Below, piece after piece: positions 54,601 through 64,000 of a stretch of DNA of 64,000 nt (position 1 is the stretch's first letter; each line of letters begins with the position of its first letter). The stretch spans positions 3,568,001 through 3,632,000 of the forward strand of contig JAQFVV010000112.1 in the NCBI GenBank assembly GCA_028023455.1, written 5' to 3'. Both the position numbers and the translations under genes were made by a program. The stretch is from Epiperipatus broadwayi (lineage: Eukaryota > Onychophora > Udeonychophora > Euonychophora > Peripatidae). The notes beneath the pieces were generated by a model that made no database searches, was not told where the DNA came from, and saw only the letters and a list, made by a program, of their open reading frames with translations.

Positions 54601-55136
54601 TATACTAAGATAGAATTGGCTATTTTTTTTTAAAAAATACCCTTTAACATTCGTCGGCGATGACGCAATAACGATTTATTTAGAAAAATTATGAATTTTC
54701 CATCATTCGAGAAAGGGCCGCGCCTTAGCATTTTATATAGCCCTTTAAAATGGGTGGGGTATCATACGTAAAAGATGAATCATAGTATCTGTAACTTAAA
54801 GAGAGAGAAAAAAATACTATTAAAGATCAGTTGATTTTTTAAAAAACTAAAATAATAATTTTTTTCAATACGTTAATGAATAGCATGATATCACTTCCTT
54901 TAATGGAGGATCAATGGCTGCCAAAAGTAACGTTGCCAAGGCTTACAAACGAATGAACTTAAAAAATAATAAAATTCCACAAAAGTGTATTACTAATGAC
55001 AATTAGAAATAAAATTAGTACTAGATTATAAATTTCTAAAAAAACATTATCATATGTTTAGTTACTTTTTTCCTAAATAATAAACATAAAATAACTAGAT
55101 CTAATCGAATTTCAATAGAATTCAATGTTATCTTAC

Positions 55137-55430
55137 CAGTACATCATAGCAAATTTCTCGTAATTCTTTTTCAACCTTCTCTCGATATTCTTTGGCCATA
55201 GCCTGTTTTCTTTCGCTTCCTTCGGTCTTCTGTTCAATACTTGAAATCACACGCCAGGAACTTCTCCTGGCTCCAACTACATTTTTATAAGCTACTGATA
55301 AAAGATTCCTCTCCTCATTGCTTAACTCTACACCGGTTTCTGTTACTTGTTTCATGGCCGCAGCCATATCATCATACCGTTCCGCTTGCTCTGCAAGCTT
55401 AGCCCGTTGCACTAGCTCGTCCTTTTCCAT
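55137..55430 (-). CDS. 14-3-3 zeta-type protein, first coding exon (residues 1-98)
   Basis: Encodes the N-terminal 98 residues of a 14-3-3 protein, a cytosolic dimeric adaptor that binds phosphoserine/phosphothreonine motifs on client proteins. The exon starts [20 protein letters not shown] (helices 1-2, dimer interface) and contains the family signature [20 protein letters not shown]. In vertebrate zeta numbering this supplies the phosphate-binding residues Lys49 and Arg56, plus Arg60 and the regulatory Ser58. It ends ...CYDVL. The start ATG (55430-55428) aligns exactly with known 14-3-3 starts. Seven bases upstream is a 3' splice site (TTTATTTTAG), so a non-coding exon lies further upstream. 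The longer in-frame read-through with an earlier Met is intronic. The donor is CTG|GTAAGA at 55137/55136, phase 0. Length and sequence match the family with no gaps. It is clearly 14-3-3, and zeta-like rather than epsilon-like. Confidence 0.97.
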
Positions 55431-55437
55431 AATTCTG

Positions 55438-55676
55438 CTAAAATAAAGAAACAATTACTTAAGACTATAAAGATTATCTCAACTTCGGCAATAGGTGAAA
55501 AATGGCGGACGGTTCAAGACTTTTCACTGAAATCATAGCCTAATATTATTCCGCATTAAAAATTAAAATTATACTAAAAATAGAACAGTAGCAAATTAAA
55601 AATAAAAATATTTAAAATATAGTATTATCTAATTACAATATAATACTGATTTAATAAAAAGAACTAATCAATTTAC
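55438..55676 (-). other. Inferred 5'-UTR intron of the 14-3-3 gene
   Basis: The acceptor side (AG at 55439-55438) is clear. The donor at 55676 is the best candidate but not unique. On the plus strand the segment carries AATGGCGGAC (55501-55510), a YY1-like core, which could mark a second or bidirectional start. Confidence 0.35.
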
Positions 55677-55860
55677 CGAAAGCCTATAATATTATTTACG
55701 AGGTCTACTCCAAGTAAAAAGGCCACCTATAATTCCTGAACTGCGGAATTGGGGAGAATTATTTACGACCACGGGCGATGACGTCAACAGAAACCTAGCA
55801 ACAAGCGGCTATTTTATGCCGTAAATCTTTAATAAGGCTATTTACGTATAAATAGTATAA
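55677..55860 (-). promoter_or_regulatory. Putative 14-3-3 promoter and non-coding first exon
   Basis: The coding exon has an acceptor 7 nt before its ATG, so the transcript must start upstream. Here lie a perfect palindromic cAMP-response element TGACGTCA (55779-55786), an adjacent X-box-like AAACCTAGCAAC (55792-55803), and a candidate 5' splice site TTTCG|GTAAAT at 55677/55676 that would end the first exon. CpG content is higher than in surrounding DNA. No TATA box is evident at a convincing spacing. The start site and exon borders are inferred. Confidence 0.4.
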
Positions 55861-57539
55861 CTCAATAAGCTAAGCCCACTATATGCATGTGATTAATATT
55901 TTATAAATAATATAATTTTTAAGATTAAACTAAGCGAAATCTGTAAATAACTGTTCGATGTGCAAAAGCTTTTGTAGTGTTGATCCCTTTCTTGCTATGA
56001 CGTAATAAATAGTTAAACAGTCTGCGATTGCTCAGATAATTTGCGAAAAGTTGCAGATAGATTTGTTAGTAAATTTATGGTTATATTCATCTATTGTATG
56101 TTAAATTATCTGACCAAAGACAGATAGAATAAGTCAAGAATCTTCTACTTTCAAATGAATAACAATGGATTATTGTCAGTGGTTGTTTGCTATTCCTTAC
56201 CTCTCTTAACAATTTATCCCAATTTTAGAGCTGCAGACTTGAATGATTTGTATACCATTATATTGATTTTTAAAAAAATTGGTAGATGCTGATTTACATA
56301 ATATAATCTTTATGTAATATTTTGATTTTGCTTTATAATTTATGTAAGTCTGATTAACTTATAGAATGCATGTTTGCAAGCTTTTTTTTTTAAAAGGGAA
56401 GAGTCTTTTATTGTTGCATATGTGGTGATTTTAAAGTTTGGGGCTTATAAAAGTCTAATCACCGAAAATCATTTAATTGCTATAAAGCAACTTGTAAGAA
56501 AAGTAACATTTTGTTATAGAACTTTTTTTTATTTCAAATTATTGGCTTGATAGTATCAAGAGTTCAAGGTGACTGACTGGTAGACACACAAGGACATTAT
56601 TTCTATCTTTGAATCCTGGGTTGTTGCTGACTAAACCAAAAGCAATAAACTATTCCGGAGAAATGAATATAGTAGCAGTAGGGCCCATTAATTATTCAAA
56701 CTTATAGCAGATGACTCTGGAATAAAATGAATTGATCTTGAAAGCATTGATCCCAATGTTTTATTTCTTCATTATTTTGACTACCTTCAGATAAAGAATT
56801 TAACATTTTTAATATACACTATTTCAATTATATAATATGTAAAAAAAAATATAACAAGAAAAACATAATTTGTAAATTTAATACATTTTATGATATGATT
56901 GCAGCCATTTTTTTGTATCTCGGAGTGCCATAAGTGATTTTTTTTAAAATTAAAATTTGTAAATTTAATAAATTTTACAATACAGCAGAGTTTCGTGTGT
57001 GATTGTATTTGTTAATAAAATTTTCATTTAGGTTGAAAATACATTTTAATCATTATTATTTCTAAATTTAATATACATTTTTCACATAAAAAGATGTTTT
57101 AAATGTACTAAAAGTTTTATGAAATTTATGAGCATTTTTAAAATTAGATATGGACTTAAAAACATCAAAGCAACTAGAGAGAACATAGTATACTGAAATG
57201 AGATTGCTATTATATTTTGATAGAAAAAAGAAGTTATTGAAAAAAAAAAGGATATTATCTAGAGCTTATTTAAATGCGATTAAAGTAAAGTTTGACATTT
57301 CCTGTTTATTTTATTTAAAAAATATACTGCAGTAAGTTTTTTATTTTTGAGTAATTATAAATGAATGAACACATACTCAGTAAAATATAAGAAAATGTGC
57401 CATCTCCATTTATTTTTAATCATTACATTATAATTATTTTTAAAATTTTATAGTTTTCATTTATATATACATATTCTATTTAACTACAAGTACTTTAAGG
57501 TCCTATACATGAGAGGTCATAGTGACTTAAAGTCAACAT

Positions 57540-57712
57540 GGGTATGACAAAAATATTGGCATCAACAATAGCTTTGAGCATTCCATCTTCAGCTTTTCAA
57601 TGTTATGGATGGCTGAAGAGTTGGAGGATGGAGAAGATTAAAGCTTAACCATTAAGTTTCAAATATTTGCTATCTTAATATAAACTGAGCACTGACTATG
57701 AGTTAAATTTAA
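57540..57712. mobile_element. Fragment of the same MITE-like family
   Basis: Shares GGATGGCTGAAGAGTTGGAG, TTGCTATCTTAATATAAACT and nearby words with the elements at 5.6-6.2 kb and 62.8-63.2 kb. Both ends are missing or decayed. Confidence 0.55.
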
Positions 57713-57803
57713 AATTAAAGATAATTTAAAATAAATATAGTAGATTTTAAAATACAATTTATATAATACAAAATGTCAAATGCTAAACTATTTAATATAT
57801 GAA

Positions 57804-58039
57804 CATTTACAACTTTCTTAAACACTTTAACAATGCTATTTTTATATCAAAACTTAATAGTTTTGACTGTCCTGCAGTCATCATCAGAGCTACAATATCC
57901 AAATATATAATTATACAATTAATACATTTATAAAAATATTCAAATACATAATTAATACACAAATAAAACATTTTAAACGGTTAATAAAGTTCTGATATAA
58001 AAAATGGTAGTATTAAAGTGTTTAAGAAAGTTGTAAATG
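57804..58039. repeat. Inverted repeat (about 55-bp arms)
   Basis: CATTTACAACTTTCTTAAAC at 57804 is exactly inverted at the right edge (GTTTAAGAAAGTTGTAAATG), with further pairing through CTTTAA and ATATCAAAACTTAA. The loop contains TTTTGACTGTCCTGCAGTCA, a word resembling 3' ends of Penelope-type elements. Probably a foldback element. Confidence 0.65.
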
Positions 58040-60585
58040 GTTTGATATGTAAAAGTAGACATCAATACATAAGAAAAGAAAGAAAAAAATTATATTACCT
58101 AATATAGGAACTGAACATACCAATTTACAATTAAATCTAGCTAAAATTAAATTACAAATCCACAACTAATGGGGTTTCCTGCCAAGGCATTTAAAAAAAA
58201 AAATACTTAGCAGGAAAATCATTGATAGTGGATTTTTAATTTAACTTTGGATAATAACATAGTTGTGAATTGTATTTAGTATAGTTGTGAATTGTATTTA
58301 GTTAAATTATAAAAGATACTGGGACAGTGATGATAATTATCAAACCATCACAATTTATTTTCAGCATGTACTCTGGGGGAAATACAGGGATTAGTTAAAT
58401 CAATAAAATTTCAAAGAACATGCATAGTTAAAAAAACAAAAAGATTAAAAACAGGAATATAATAGTGAGTTTGAAACTATCACGTAGGGTATAGTTGAGT
58501 CTTTAGATTGACTTTTATTGCTCTTCATGTGAGACCTAAATAATGAAAATAACTTATATAGGGCAATGATGGGATGATTTAAATAATCATACCTGATTTC
58601 TTAGTAAAGACAAAGAGTTCAAACTTGGAAGAAATATAAGGGAACTTCCTGGTATAGTATATTGAAATATGCATAGATAATTCTTATACAAAGAAGTAAT
58701 TTATATAAAGTACAATTATAATATTGTTGATTCTTATACATTTTTGTCTGCACTTCTGAGGAAGATTGTTGAACAGTCAAAACTATCAGAAATTATTTAT
58801 TAAGTATGTATGGAAGTGTTTCATATTGTTTTTTTATATTAAAACTACATATTTTGAGAATCTTAGTCACAAATTGACTGCATATATTTCAAAGGAGATT
58901 ATTTATTTCTCAGTGTATTTTTTATCCATTGTGCAATACTTACAAAAATCTAAATAACAATGAATGGTTGCAGGAGTCTACAAGCTGAAAGATGTTGCAA
59001 ATATTTTAGATATCTGACAAGAGACCAATTAGATTTGATAATAATCTGTCTTACCTATGAAGCCATTCTTTTAACTACAGAACTTATGATGCTTCAAAAT
59101 AACCTATATTTTGGTATGATATTAGTAATAATAACAAACCATCTTTAAAAGTTGGAAATTGCAATTAAGAATTAATTCTTATCAGATATTCAGAAATTAA
59201 TTTATTTAGGTAAATTTTATAAACAAATCATTTTGAGAAGTCATTATATTTCTAGCAGCAAAAAAAAAAAAACGATGTAGTAGGTCTTTCTAATTGATTA
59301 TGACCATAATTTGTTGTTTGTGTTTGGAAAGATTTTTATATAAGAGGATTTTTGAAAACGTTTGAAATGTTTTTTTCAGACAGACAGTTTATGGTCAATT
59401 TATCTAACCATCCAATTGTCAGCCTATTAATGGATGTTTAGCTATTCTTAGAAATAAAAATAGAGGTGGAAATCTCTAAATATTCACCACTCACCAATTG
59501 CTTATTAGTCTCCCGCAAAGGATAGCTGCAAGCCATTGCTTTGAAATGGGCTGTTTAATGTCAGTTTAACTTTATTTATAGATAGATAGATGAAATAGCT
59601 CAACAGGAGTACCAAAGCATCTTTAGCATTCTTTTACAGAAAAATGGAGAGAATCATTGTTTACTAAATTAATCAAGTACTGATTAATTGGGTATTAATT
59701 TGTTTTTTTTCTTTTACCCTCTAGGAATAGCTAAATACTCATCTACTAACCAAATAGAAAACTTACTTAAACAAAAAAACATGGCAACATTGGACTTAGA
59801 AAGTCCATCGTATAAGAAGGATTGCCTTATCAGAAAAACCAATGGCAGAAACTAATCTAAGTTCTGGTATCTACTGACTGATTGACTACTTATATTTGCA
59901 GATAGAATAAAATATGAACTGGATTAGAAAATGAATAATTGAATTTAAAAAAAGTAGTATTTAAAAACTCAAGTATTACTTTAATTGTTCAACAGACAGC
60001 ACATGCTATCATACATTAAATTTATTCTATTTAATTAAAAATCCTCTGTACAATATACAATAGCAAAATTTTCAGGCTTTGTGAAATATGGGCAAATCCA
60101 TTGCTTCTCATTAATGCCCAATTTAGAATGTAATCTGAATATTTGTCACTGCCACTGAATATTAATACAATCTTAAAATATAAGGATAATGAGTGAAATA
60201 AAAGTAAAGACTATGGACTACGGTTTCTAATAAAAAGACTTTGAACATTTTAGAAACAGTAAACAATATACCTCAAAATAACAGCAAAGAAGGCTAGGCA
60301 TATTATATGACTATTTTTTTAAACACTTATTTTAAAAATCAAATCTTTGTGAATTATATTGAACACTTGAGAAGTTTGCTTGCAGCAGTGAAAACATTGG
60401 TAGTGATTTAGAGTTTATATTTTTTGGCTAATCTGGTTGAGTTTTGAATTTGGGATAATTTTGATTATATATACATATAAATTGATGTGTCAAAGATGCT
60501 GCCCTCATAACTTTGATACCAATCACTTGATGAAAGCATTAATAATTTGTATTAGTCATCCATTAGATTAGAGATAAACTGTAGT

Positions 60586-60778
60586 TATCTATCTATCTGT
60601 CTGTCTGTCTGTCTCTGTCTGTCTGTCTGTCTGTCTACCTACCTACCTACCTACCTACCTACCTACCCCCTTACCTACCTACCTACCCCTACCTACCTAC
60701 CTACCCCCCTACCTACCTACCTACCCCCCCTACCTACCTACCTACCCCCCTACCTATCTACCTACCTACCTACCTACT
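60586..60778. repeat. Compound tetranucleotide microsatellite
   Basis: (TATC)n, then (TGTC)n, then a long (CTAC)n array interrupted at regular intervals by C runs (CTACCCCC), about 190 bp. Likely length-polymorphic. Confidence 0.95.
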
Positions 60779-62627
60779 GAAAAATGCTAAAGATATATGT
60801 AAGAGATTGTCATAAATGCTAGATTAGCATGAAATGTGCATCTTGGGGATCGTAGATCTTTTTTACATGTCTTGGATCATATGTTTATGATTATATTTCT
60901 CCACAAGGTGTTAAAACCAGCTCCTACCTTGCATGAGAGTAGTGTAGTGAAAATTACAGAAATATTATTCAGTATTGGATAACCTTTAGTCTAATGAATG
61001 ACTAATAAAAATTATTAATTCATTTGCCCTGTTTGGTTAAAAAATAATAGAGTGTCAGAACCTGGAACTCAAGGTCCATGTATAAACAGCTTTAACTCTG
61101 TCATTTATGGTACTCAAACTAGTTAGAAAATCTAAATAAACTATTTATTACTTTTGTTTGCATGTTTTAATGCAGTAGTTTCTGGACACTGGATTATGGT
61201 TCCAATTTTATCTCTTCCAGTGCTCAAATCTCTTAAGAACTTTTGGGCAATAAAGCATTTGATTACTTTAATGATTGAATATAATAGTAATTTGTCAATA
61301 TTTAGTAATATTATTATTCAAAAAATGAACTTCTTTAATGTTTAAGATATTTGTGTGTGATAATAAAACTTTTTAATCTATTATAATAATCTATTATTCA
61401 AATCTCTAAAATACATAAAAGTTGACTTACCCTATATGGTTTAGAACAACGATAGACTGAAAAGCTAAGTTTTTGAATTAAAGCTCAGTCTCTCACTTCT
61501 AATGTTTGATCATCATGTGACCTTCTAAGCAACAAATCATTCAGTCCTTTTTTTATAATATAGATATAAATGATACACACATAATATGCCTCAAAATATC
61601 TTTTTATATAAAAAACGTGTGTTTTCTTTTTTATAGCTAAATGGATGCTTTTCATTTGCAGCAAAAATGTTTTGATAATCAAAGCAATACACAGATATAT
61701 ATATATTAAATTCTATATAAATATATAATCTATTAACGTTATTTATTTACACAGGTTAGAAATTTATGATTCTATATATAGTGATTAATTAATTAACTGA
61801 TTTATTGCAGGATATGTGTTTCTTTTAATCAGACCTTATGTCATCAGCTACTCAGAAGTTGATTTGAGATCTCATCAAATTTCGAAACTCACTTTCTGTT
61901 TAAATAGAATTATCATGATCAATTTGATAATAAACTTTGAACTTAAATTTAAAACTTTCTTTGTATTTAGGTTAATGTAGATAAAATATTGTATATAAAA
62001 CCATAAGTTTTTATACATATTTATAGAGGGCATACATAAATAATATTAATAGATTATATATATATATAATGACAATTATTAATTCATAGTAGATTGAAGA
62101 TCTGTATTTAATCTAGTTTTTCTAATCCATAGCTTTGCTTCTCAACTTTTTTTATATCCATTCATCTCACAAGAAATATATTTTTAAGTCTCTTACAATT
62201 TTTTTGTCTGTTATTTAAAACTTTACTTATCTATTTATTATCATCTCCCAATGACATGTTCAATTTGGTTTCATTTCACTCTTATTTTTTTTAATGATGT
62301 CAGTGATATCTGCTTGAAATCATTTTCATGTACTTGCATTCAATTTTTATTATTAATTCTAACATAATTTGCTGATTATTTGCTGTATAATGTGTAATCT
62401 ACATATTTATTTTTTGTTAAGTGTCTAAAATTTACACCCATAAAAATGTTGGGATTGACAAAAAAAGAATCGAAAAAAATATATACATGCATGAGAGAAT
62501 AATCAGGTATCTGTGATATTTAAAAAGAAGTTTAAGTAAAGCTAGGCTGGACATGGCATTATAAAGGATGATAATAAGTAAATCCATAAATAATAAAACA
62601 TATTTATTAAAAAATGTTTATTTTTAG

Positions 62628-62694
62628 GCACATGACTTTTTTAAAAGGCATTTCAATCAAAATCGCCCTGTACAAGTTTGGTTCTATGATTATG
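62628..62694 (+). other. Exon-like segment, possibly Tudor-related
   Basis: TTTATTTTTAG precedes an open segment reading HDFFKRHFNQNRPVQVWFYDY. The end VQVWFYDYG resembles the core strand of Tudor domains (xVxFxDYG), but one short motif is not proof. The downstream donor-like GTTATG is weak. If real, it belongs to a plus-strand gene right of the 14-3-3 promoter. Confidence 0.2.
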
Positions 62695-62769
62695 GTTATG
62701 TATCTCTAATTTATTATTAATTTTCATTTTCTATCTTTTTAAAATACCCTTGAACATATATATATATAA

Positions 62770-63159
62770 AAGTATAGAGAATTTGCATTCAGATTTTCAA
62801 GCACCCTTCAACTATCCACTAGTTGGTCCAGACTATCATCTCTCACACACATATATAATCAATGCTCAGTTTATATTAAGATAGCTAATATTCATACTTT
62901 AATGGACAGGCTTCAATCCACTACAGCCTCCAACTTTTCAGCCATCCATATCATTGAAAATCTGATGATGAAAACTCAAATCCCATGCTGATGCTAATAT
63001 TATTGCCATGCCCATGTTGACCTGAAGTCACCCTGACCCATCATGTATATTGGTGATTATTAATCATTTCTACATGTGTGTGTCATGTGTATCAGTTGTA
63101 TGAGATAGTGTGGATAGTTGAAGGGTGCTTGAAAATCTGAGTTCAAATTCTCTATACTT
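62770..63159. mobile_element. MITE-like element, same family as 5.6-6.2 kb
   Basis: About 48-bp terminal inverted repeats: AAGTATAGAGAATTTG then ATTCAGATTTTCAAGCACCC on the left, with the inverted partner ending CAAATTCTCTATACTT. Only a few mismatches, so this is a young copy. Internal sequence (CCATGCCCATGTTGACCT, ATTAAGATAGC) is shared with the 5.6-6.2 kb element. The position corresponding to the hammerhead box reads CTAGTGG and is not functional. Confidence 0.75.
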
Positions 63160-64000
63160 ACAATTAAGCTCCCAGGTTTGTGAAGAGTGCCTGGTTTCAA
63201 ATATATATATATATGATATTGATATTTCATTTCATTTGATTATGGTGAACTTCACCAAAAGTGATTATTAAAAATAAACTACTATGTTATGCAGATGAAC
63301 AAATGTTTGCAAATTCGAACATACATATTCAAATTTAAATTTTTATCATTGCTTCTCTTATCTAACTCTCCACCATATCACAAGCATGCACCAGCACAAA
63401 TACTAACTTCTCATTGCACATGCATTTTGGAAGTAACCTTCACTCACCAAATAAAGATTAAACACCTAGATATTCCAAACTGTATTGACAGTACTATTAT
63501 TTTTCCATTCCTTTCCTCTCTCACAAACTAGGGACTAGTTTCTGTCCACTTTTAACACTTTGTGAAAAAATAAATAATTGTTGTACTATTGACCATCTTC
63601 ATTCACAAGTGGCTATTTAATATTTATTATTATTATTATAGTGACAATATAATTTACAAGGGCAATTTTCATTAGTAATTTTTAATCCGAAAGTAAACAG
63701 CTTTCAACAGGCACTGTTTATTACGTAACTAACTCGCAATGTTATAGTGTGTTCATCCCCCCCATCTCAAAGTTCACCATATTGCAAATATTCAATGTAT
63801 ATATATATGCTAAACATGTTTTTCATGAACAAGAAACTAAAAACAATTGTACTTTGAATATTTATTGTTTTTGTGATTTATTTAATTGTTAATAACCATT
63901 GATATTAGCCCATATGCCATATTGACTTTTCATGCATTTGGCTGAAGATGCAATTTTTACAGTAGAATTAGATTATAAAAGAATTTATACATTTTTAAAG

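Larger units (their letters stand above)
17194..55136 (-). other. 37.9 kb intron of the 14-3-3 gene
   Basis: Between coding exons 1 and 2. It is occupied by non-LTR retrotransposon copies, a plus-strand Penelope-like element, hAT-type elements, a SINE-like unit, hairpins and tandem repeats listed separately. Stretches with nothing recognisable: 24.4-24.9, 25.1-26.2, 27.1-28.5, 31.6-32.5, 33.0-37.8, 38.7-39.5, 39.7-41.2, 41.4-45.3, 47.9-49.9 and 51.7-55.1 kb. The part from about 33.5 to 42.5 kb looks somewhat richer in G+C and more complex than the rest; a few short ORFs near 34.67-35.06 kb match nothing I recognise. Confidence 0.8.
55861..64000. other. Region upstream of the 14-3-3 gene, no convincing gene
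   Basis: A/T-rich DNA containing the repeats listed separately (57.5-58.04, 60.59-60.78 and 62.77-63.16 kb), a Penelope-3'-end-like word CTGAGGAAGATTGTTGAACA at 58.76 kb, and imperfect inverted words between 59.42 and 59.76 kb. A TGACGTAA half-CRE lies at about 55.99 kb. Short ORFs here look random. Confidence 0.6.

Noticed and set aside
56560-56630. Second tRNA-derived SINE head (TTTGAATCCTGGG)
   Set aside because: Only a B-box-like word is present; no A-box at a suitable distance.
59723-59854. Exon-like open segment after a good 3' splice-like site (CCCTCTAG)
   Set aside because: The first bases are part of an inverted repeat with about 59.43 kb, so a repeat origin is more likely; no donor and no family match.
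60586-60778. CRISPR-like array
   Set aside because: A tetranucleotide microsatellite in animal DNA; no repeat-spacer structure.
62950-62975. Hammerhead box CTGATGATGAAAA in the 62.8 kb element
   Set aside because: There is no stem II between the CTGATGA and GAAA words, so the match is accidental.

Overview
The window is animal nuclear DNA, very A+T-rich (roughly three quarters by eye). It carries one recognisable host gene with huge introns, and most of the rest is decayed transposable-element sequence. The gene is a 14-3-3 zeta-type adaptor on the minus strand. Most six-frame ORFs here are chance. The conserved exons, spliceosomal introns, Penelope-like, Merlin, hAT and non-LTR elements point to an invertebrate animal. 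An arthropod would fit, because mutually exclusive 14-3-3zeta exons are known in Drosophila leonardo, but I cannot fix the phylum from this sequence.

Gene layout, read on the minus strand: a CRE-bearing putative promoter and non-coding first exon (about 55.68-55.86 kb); coding exon 1, residues 1-98 (55430-55137); a 37.9 kb intron; exon 2, residues 99-139 plus one base (17193-17070); a 13.5 kb intron; then two homologous 164-nt exons, 3531-3368 (4a) and 3302-3139 (4b), only 65 bp apart. They encode the same 55-residue block (140-194) with four substitutions. Because 164 is not a multiple of 3, using both would break the frame, so they must be spliced mutually exclusively. The C-terminal exon lies beyond the left edge.

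Mobile DNA: a minus-strand Penelope-like element (PLE; about 9.4-13.8 kb) is split inside its GIY-YIG domain by a complete 1.85 kb Merlin transposon with long inverted repeats and a 7-8 bp target duplication. Removing the insert and one duplicate restores the PLE reading frame at the junction. A second PLE lies on the plus strand (about 22.2-24.3 kb). Three decayed copies of one non-LTR retrotransposon (17.7, 29.3 and 50.0 kb) and an endonuclease fragment (37.8 kb) are all minus-strand. One copy is split by a 761-bp hAT-type non-autonomous element with a perfect 8-bp target duplication. There are several palindromic (foldback/MITE-like) elements; one carries hammerhead-ribozyme-like motifs in its arms.

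Right of 55.9 kb is upstream or intergenic sequence with repeats, a large tetranucleotide microsatellite and one weak plus-strand exon candidate. The exons and the element termini (inverted repeats plus target duplications) are seen directly. Promoter, first exon, family names below superfamily and ribozyme activity are inference.
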